DNA of 46,992 nucleotides, from positions 1 to 46,992 of the forward strand of contig NZ_BBPQ01000066.1 of NCBI RefSeq assembly GCF_000787855.1, in the 5' to 3' direction. The notes beneath the pieces were generated by a model that saw nothing but the letters and a program-made list of their open reading frames with translations, was not told where the DNA came from and did not search any database. Shown piece after piece: positions 44,695 through 46,992 of the stretch. This DNA comes from Streptacidiphilus anmyonensis. GTDB lineage: Bacteria; Actinomycetota; Actinomycetes; Streptomycetales; Streptomycetaceae. How positions within the stretch are numbered: the first letter of the stretch is position 1; each line of letters opens with the position of its first letter. Position numbers and translations under genes: made by a program.

Positions 44695-45290
44695 TCATGC
44701 GGGCTCACCTCCGGTCGACGACGAGTCGCCCTCGGCGCGCGACAGCCGCCGTCCCCAATTCGGCGCAGGCGGCGGTGAACCGTTCGAAATCCACTCCCGT
44801 TCCTCCCCGTCGGCAAGCCGGGTGCGGCAGTCCTCGATAACGAGCGGCAGCGCCTCCAGCCGGACCGGCGTCGCCGGAGCGCGGCCGCAGCTGGGAGGCC
44901 CGTCGAAGTTCACCAGGACCAGCAGGCCGAGGTCGTTGCGCAGCTCCGGGTGGACCGCGCAGTCGTCCACGAACTCGCCCATGTCGTAGAAGATCCGGTC
45001 GGCGACGCCGTGGAAGACCTGCGCCGAGCGACCTGCGACCAGCGTGACCCCGCAGGTCAGCAACTGCTGTGCGGTCGCGCGCACATAAGCGGGCGGTCGG
45101 GCGGTCAGGTTCGGCCCCAGTGCCCCGTCACCGGCCCCGCGTCCGCCGCCCGTATGGCTTCGGCGACCAGCGGGCGCAGCCAATCGGGGACCCCCGACGC
45201 GAGGTCGGCCCAGGCGACGCCGGGTTGGTCCGCACGGGAGGCCCACGCGGGCGGGTGGTCGGTCAGGCATCCGACCCGGCCGGTTCCACG
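44695..45290 (-). pseudogene. Frameshifted hypothetical protein
   Basis: Upstream frame: DHPPAWASRADQPGVAWADL, ASGVPDWLRPLVAEAIRAAD and AGPVTGHWGR. After a shift near 45112: PPAYVRATAQQLLTCGVTLV, then VFHGVADRIFYDMGEFVDDC, RNDLGLLVLVNFDGPPSCGR and a tail ending at 44695. The reconstructed protein of about 200 residues has strong codon bias throughout, so it was a real gene recently. No domain recognised. The start is unclear; an ATG at 45271 is one base out of frame. Confidence 0.5.
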
Positions 45291-45352
45291 CGAGTCCCGC
45301 GACCGAGGTGCCGCTGTCCGAGCAGCCGGCTGCCGAAGCCGGATGCAGCGGA

Positions 45353-45366
45353 GGACCTACGGTCCC
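45353..45366. promoter_or_regulatory. DosR-like box, one mismatch (tandem, distal)
   Basis: GGACCTACGGTCCC. GGACC-TAC-GGTCC within it is a perfect 5+3+5 inverted repeat. With the site at 45374 it forms a tandem pair, 21 bases apart, upstream of the gene at 45503. Confidence 0.35.
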
Positions 45367-45373
45367 TGCAGAC

Positions 45374-45387
45374 GGGACCGGTCGCCC
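45374..45387. promoter_or_regulatory. DosR-like box, one mismatch (tandem, proximal)
   Basis: GGGACCGGTCGCCC lies 116 bases before the UspA-like start at 45503. Two DosR sites separated by about two helical turns are common in mycobacterial hypoxic promoters. Confidence 0.35.
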
Positions 45388-45502
45388 CTGCACAGGCACC
45401 GTGTTCGGCGGCAGGCTGAGGTCGTGACTCCGGACATCCTGGAAGGGGGCCGCGAACCGGGGGTCTCTGGAGCCGCCTGACGAGCAAGGACGGTGGTCGA
45501 CC

Positions 45503-46072
45503 ATGCGGGATCAGGAGCTCGGGCGGGTCGTCGTCGGTGTGGAGGACTCGCTGGCCGGGCTGCGGGCGCTGCGCGAGGCTGTCGACCTCGCGCAGCGTCG
45601 AGGCACGGAGGTGCTGGCGGTCCGCAGCTACCGCCGACCCTCTGACACGGCCGTCGACTTGTGCTGTCCGGCGATGAGTCCGCAGGCTCTCACCGCAACC
45701 GACGACCTCCGGTCGTCACTCAGGCGGGAAGCCCTGGCGGCCGTGAGACGTGTCTTCGAGCTGGCCATGGGGGGCGTTCCACAGGATGTCGTGGTGCGGG
45801 CCGTCCCTGAGGACGTCCCGCTCCACGAGGCGTTGCCGGCGACCGCCTGCCGGGAGAACGACGTCCTGGTCGTGGCCGTGCCCGCGCGGTCCCACTGGTG
45901 GTGGCGGCCCGGGCGGGCTCTCGCTGGACGCTGCCTCGACCGCGCGGTGTGCCCGGTCCTGGTGGTCCCGCCCCCGCAGGCGGCCCGGGAGCTTGGAGGC
46001 CGCTGGGTGCCGTGGCGCCGCTGGCAGCGCCGCCGCGAACTGACCGCCGTACTCGACAAGCTCGCCGCCTAG
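45503..46072 (+). CDS. Single-domain UspA-like protein without ATP loop
   Basis: 189 residues from the ATG at 45503. The opening GRVVVGVEDSLAGLRALREA and core strand ENDVLVVAVPARS are UspA-like. The position of the G-x2-G-x9-G-S/T loop reads VPARSHWWWRPGRALAGRCL, so ATP binding by the usual loop is unlikely. The end CPVLVVPPP is typical, followed by an extra basic tail WVPWRRWQRRRELTAVLDKL. Only one domain, unlike the other four in this window. Two one-mismatch boxes lie upstream. Confidence 0.8.
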   Translation: MRDQELGRVVVGVEDSLAGLRALREAVDLAQRRGTEVLAVRSYRRPSDTAVDLCCPAMSPQALTATDDLRSSLRREALAAVRRVFELAMGGVPQDVVVRAVPEDVPLHEALPATACRENDVLVVAVPARSHWWWRPGRALAGRCLDRAVCPVLVVPPPQAARELGGRWVPWRRWQRRRELTAVLDKLAA

Positions 46073-46332
46073 CGTGCTCCGCCTCGGCGGATGGGCAGGC
46101 GGCACCCGAGCTCAGGCTCGTTCAGATCGGGAGCCTCCCCGGTCGGCCGGGACAGGCCATCGGAAGGCGGCTGCGAGTCCGCAGCCCGCCGCATCCCCTC
46201 CCAACTGGACCGGCGCGCGAAGGGGCCCTTCGGCGGATCCCAGGGACCCGAGCGGCCCTCTGCCGAGCACGTGGCTGGAGGCAGGCTCGGAACTACAGGC
46301 GCCACCGCCGTGCCCGGCCAGAGGAGGTCGCC
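46073..46332. other. Intergenic, imperfect box only
   Basis: AAGGGGCCCTTCGGCGG near 46220-46236 contains a GGGCC half-site, but its partner half has two mismatches, so it is not called. Ribosome site GAGGAGG at 46321-46327 serves the next gene. Confidence 0.4.
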
Positions 46333-46992
46333 ATGACACCCGCAACCCTGGACGCCACCGTCCTGGAGGACCCCGTCTCCGCCGCCGTGGCCGCACCGTC
46401 GATGCACAACACCCAGCCCTGGCGCTTCCGGCTGCGCCCGGAGACGTGCACCGTCGAGATCCGAGCGGCGCTCGACCGCGAACTGCGGGCGGAGGACCCG
46501 GACGGACGGGCGCTGCACCTCTCCGTGGGCGCCGCCGCGTTCAATCTGCGGCTCGCCGTCGCCCACCACGGCTGGGAACCGGTGCTGCGCCTGCTCCCAA
46601 ACCCGCGCGAACCCCAGCTCCTCGCCTCCGTCCGACTGGCCGGACGGCGGCCGTCCACGACCCCGGCCCTGTACGACCAGATCTGGTGCCGCCACACCAG
46701 CCGCAGCCCCTTCTCCGCCAAGCCCCTGCCGGGACCGCTGTGGGCGGAGATCGTCGACGCCGCGCGGGTCGAGGGCGTCCACCTGCACCTGCCTGACCAG
46801 GACGAGACGCGTCGGCTGCTGGGCCTGACCTACGAGGCCGAGGCCCGCACGATCATGGACCGGGGCCGCCGCGAGGAGAGCCGACATTGGATCCGCGCCC
46901 GGGCGGACACGGAGTTCGGCATCCCGCCGGAGGCACTGGGGCCGCAGGACGCGGCCGGGCGCCTCCCGATGCGGGACTTCTCCGCGCTGCAC
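46333..46992 (+). CDS. Acg-like nitroreductase-family protein, 3' end outside window
   Basis: 220 residues visible from the ATG at 46333, behind GAGGAGG; the frame is open to the window edge. The opening PVSAAVAAPSMHNTQPWRFR, with the SxHNxQPW FMN-site motif, then DRELRAEDPDGRALHLSVGA and AAFNLRLAVAHHGWEPVLRL are characteristic of the Acg (Rv2032) family. These have a duplicated nitroreductase fold with FMN sequestered under a lid. Mycobacterial members belong to the DosR regulon. A full-length protein would be about 330 residues. No frameshift seen. Confidence 0.88.
   Translation, partial: MTPATLDATVLEDPVSAAVAAPSMHNTQPWRFRLRPETCTVEIRAALDRELRAEDPDGRALHLSVGAAAFNLRLAVAHHGWEPVLRLLPNPREPQLLASVRLAGRRPSTTPALYDQIWCRHTSRSPFSAKPLPGPLWAEIVDAARVEGVHLHLPDQDETRRLLGLTYEAEARTIMDRGRREESRHWIRARADTEFGIPPEALGPQDAAGRLPMRDFSALH

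Noticed and set aside
42795-44989. Long open frames opposite and overlapping the protease gene
   Set aside because: They are GC-driven shadows of the site-2 protease and UspA genes; no conserved text.
46220-46236. Dormancy-type box before the nitroreductase gene
   Set aside because: The second half-site has two mismatches, so it is below the standard applied to the other sites.

Overview
The window is high-GC actinobacterial chromosome, most likely Streptomyces or a close relative such as Kitasatospora. Codon third positions are almost all G or C, GTG starts occur, and the families present (tandem universal stress proteins, HTH plus flavin-reductase-like proteins, CBS and CBS-BON proteins, DUF1876, DUF4389, DUF7144) are typical of streptomycete stress or dormancy islands. 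No rRNA, tRNA or CRISPR array was seen.

Layout. Positions 1-9700 are a worn accessory stretch. They hold a CBS protein cut by the window edge, broken copies of a ribose-phosphate pyrophosphokinase, a PP2C phosphatase, a DUF4389 protein, two flavodoxins and an SMR pump, an intact ABC exporter, and an intact membrane module (6563-8668) built around a cytochrome b6-like diheme protein. At 9813-12092 a complete IS21-family element, with a 5-bp target duplication, sits inside a hemerythrin gene. Positions 12869-16899 (minus) carry an intact phosphofructokinase behind a deleted pyruvate dehydrogenase E1 and a frameshifted acetyl-CoA synthetase. Positions 17353-25000 hold two HTH-PPOX paralogues, CBS proteins, a broken SPFH protein, a DUF1876 protein and two universal stress proteins. 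Positions 25118-30882 (plus) are a CBS-BON gene followed by a complete group 3b-like NAD(P)-linked [NiFe] hydrogenase operon with its endopeptidase and a HypC-like protein. Positions 31000-37200 are mixed foreign or decayed DNA: an MFS remnant, an AT-richer gene for a beta-helix membrane protein, an IS5-family wreck and several small hypothetical genes. Positions 37379-46992 return to stress genes: three universal stress proteins, a phosphoenolpyruvate synthase, a Rip3-like site-2 protease with CBS domains, and an Acg-like nitroreductase cut by the window edge.

How it may work together. The gene content matches a hypoxia or dormancy regulon of the DosR/DevR type: universal stress proteins, Rv2625c-like protease, Acg-like nitroreductase, CBS proteins and a group 3b hydrogenase. 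In support, a 14-bp inverted repeat GGGCC-N4-GGCCC (or GGGAC/GTCCC halves) recurs in front of many of these genes, usually 70-135 bp from the start codon. This resembles the mycobacterial DosR box core. No regulator gene is in the window, so the link to a DevR/OsdR-type regulator is inference.

Many genes carry single-base frameshifts or internal deletions while their neighbours are intact. The simplest reading is genuine decay of a redundant island, but raw-read confirmation is needed for isolated single-base cases such as the acetyl-CoA synthetase.
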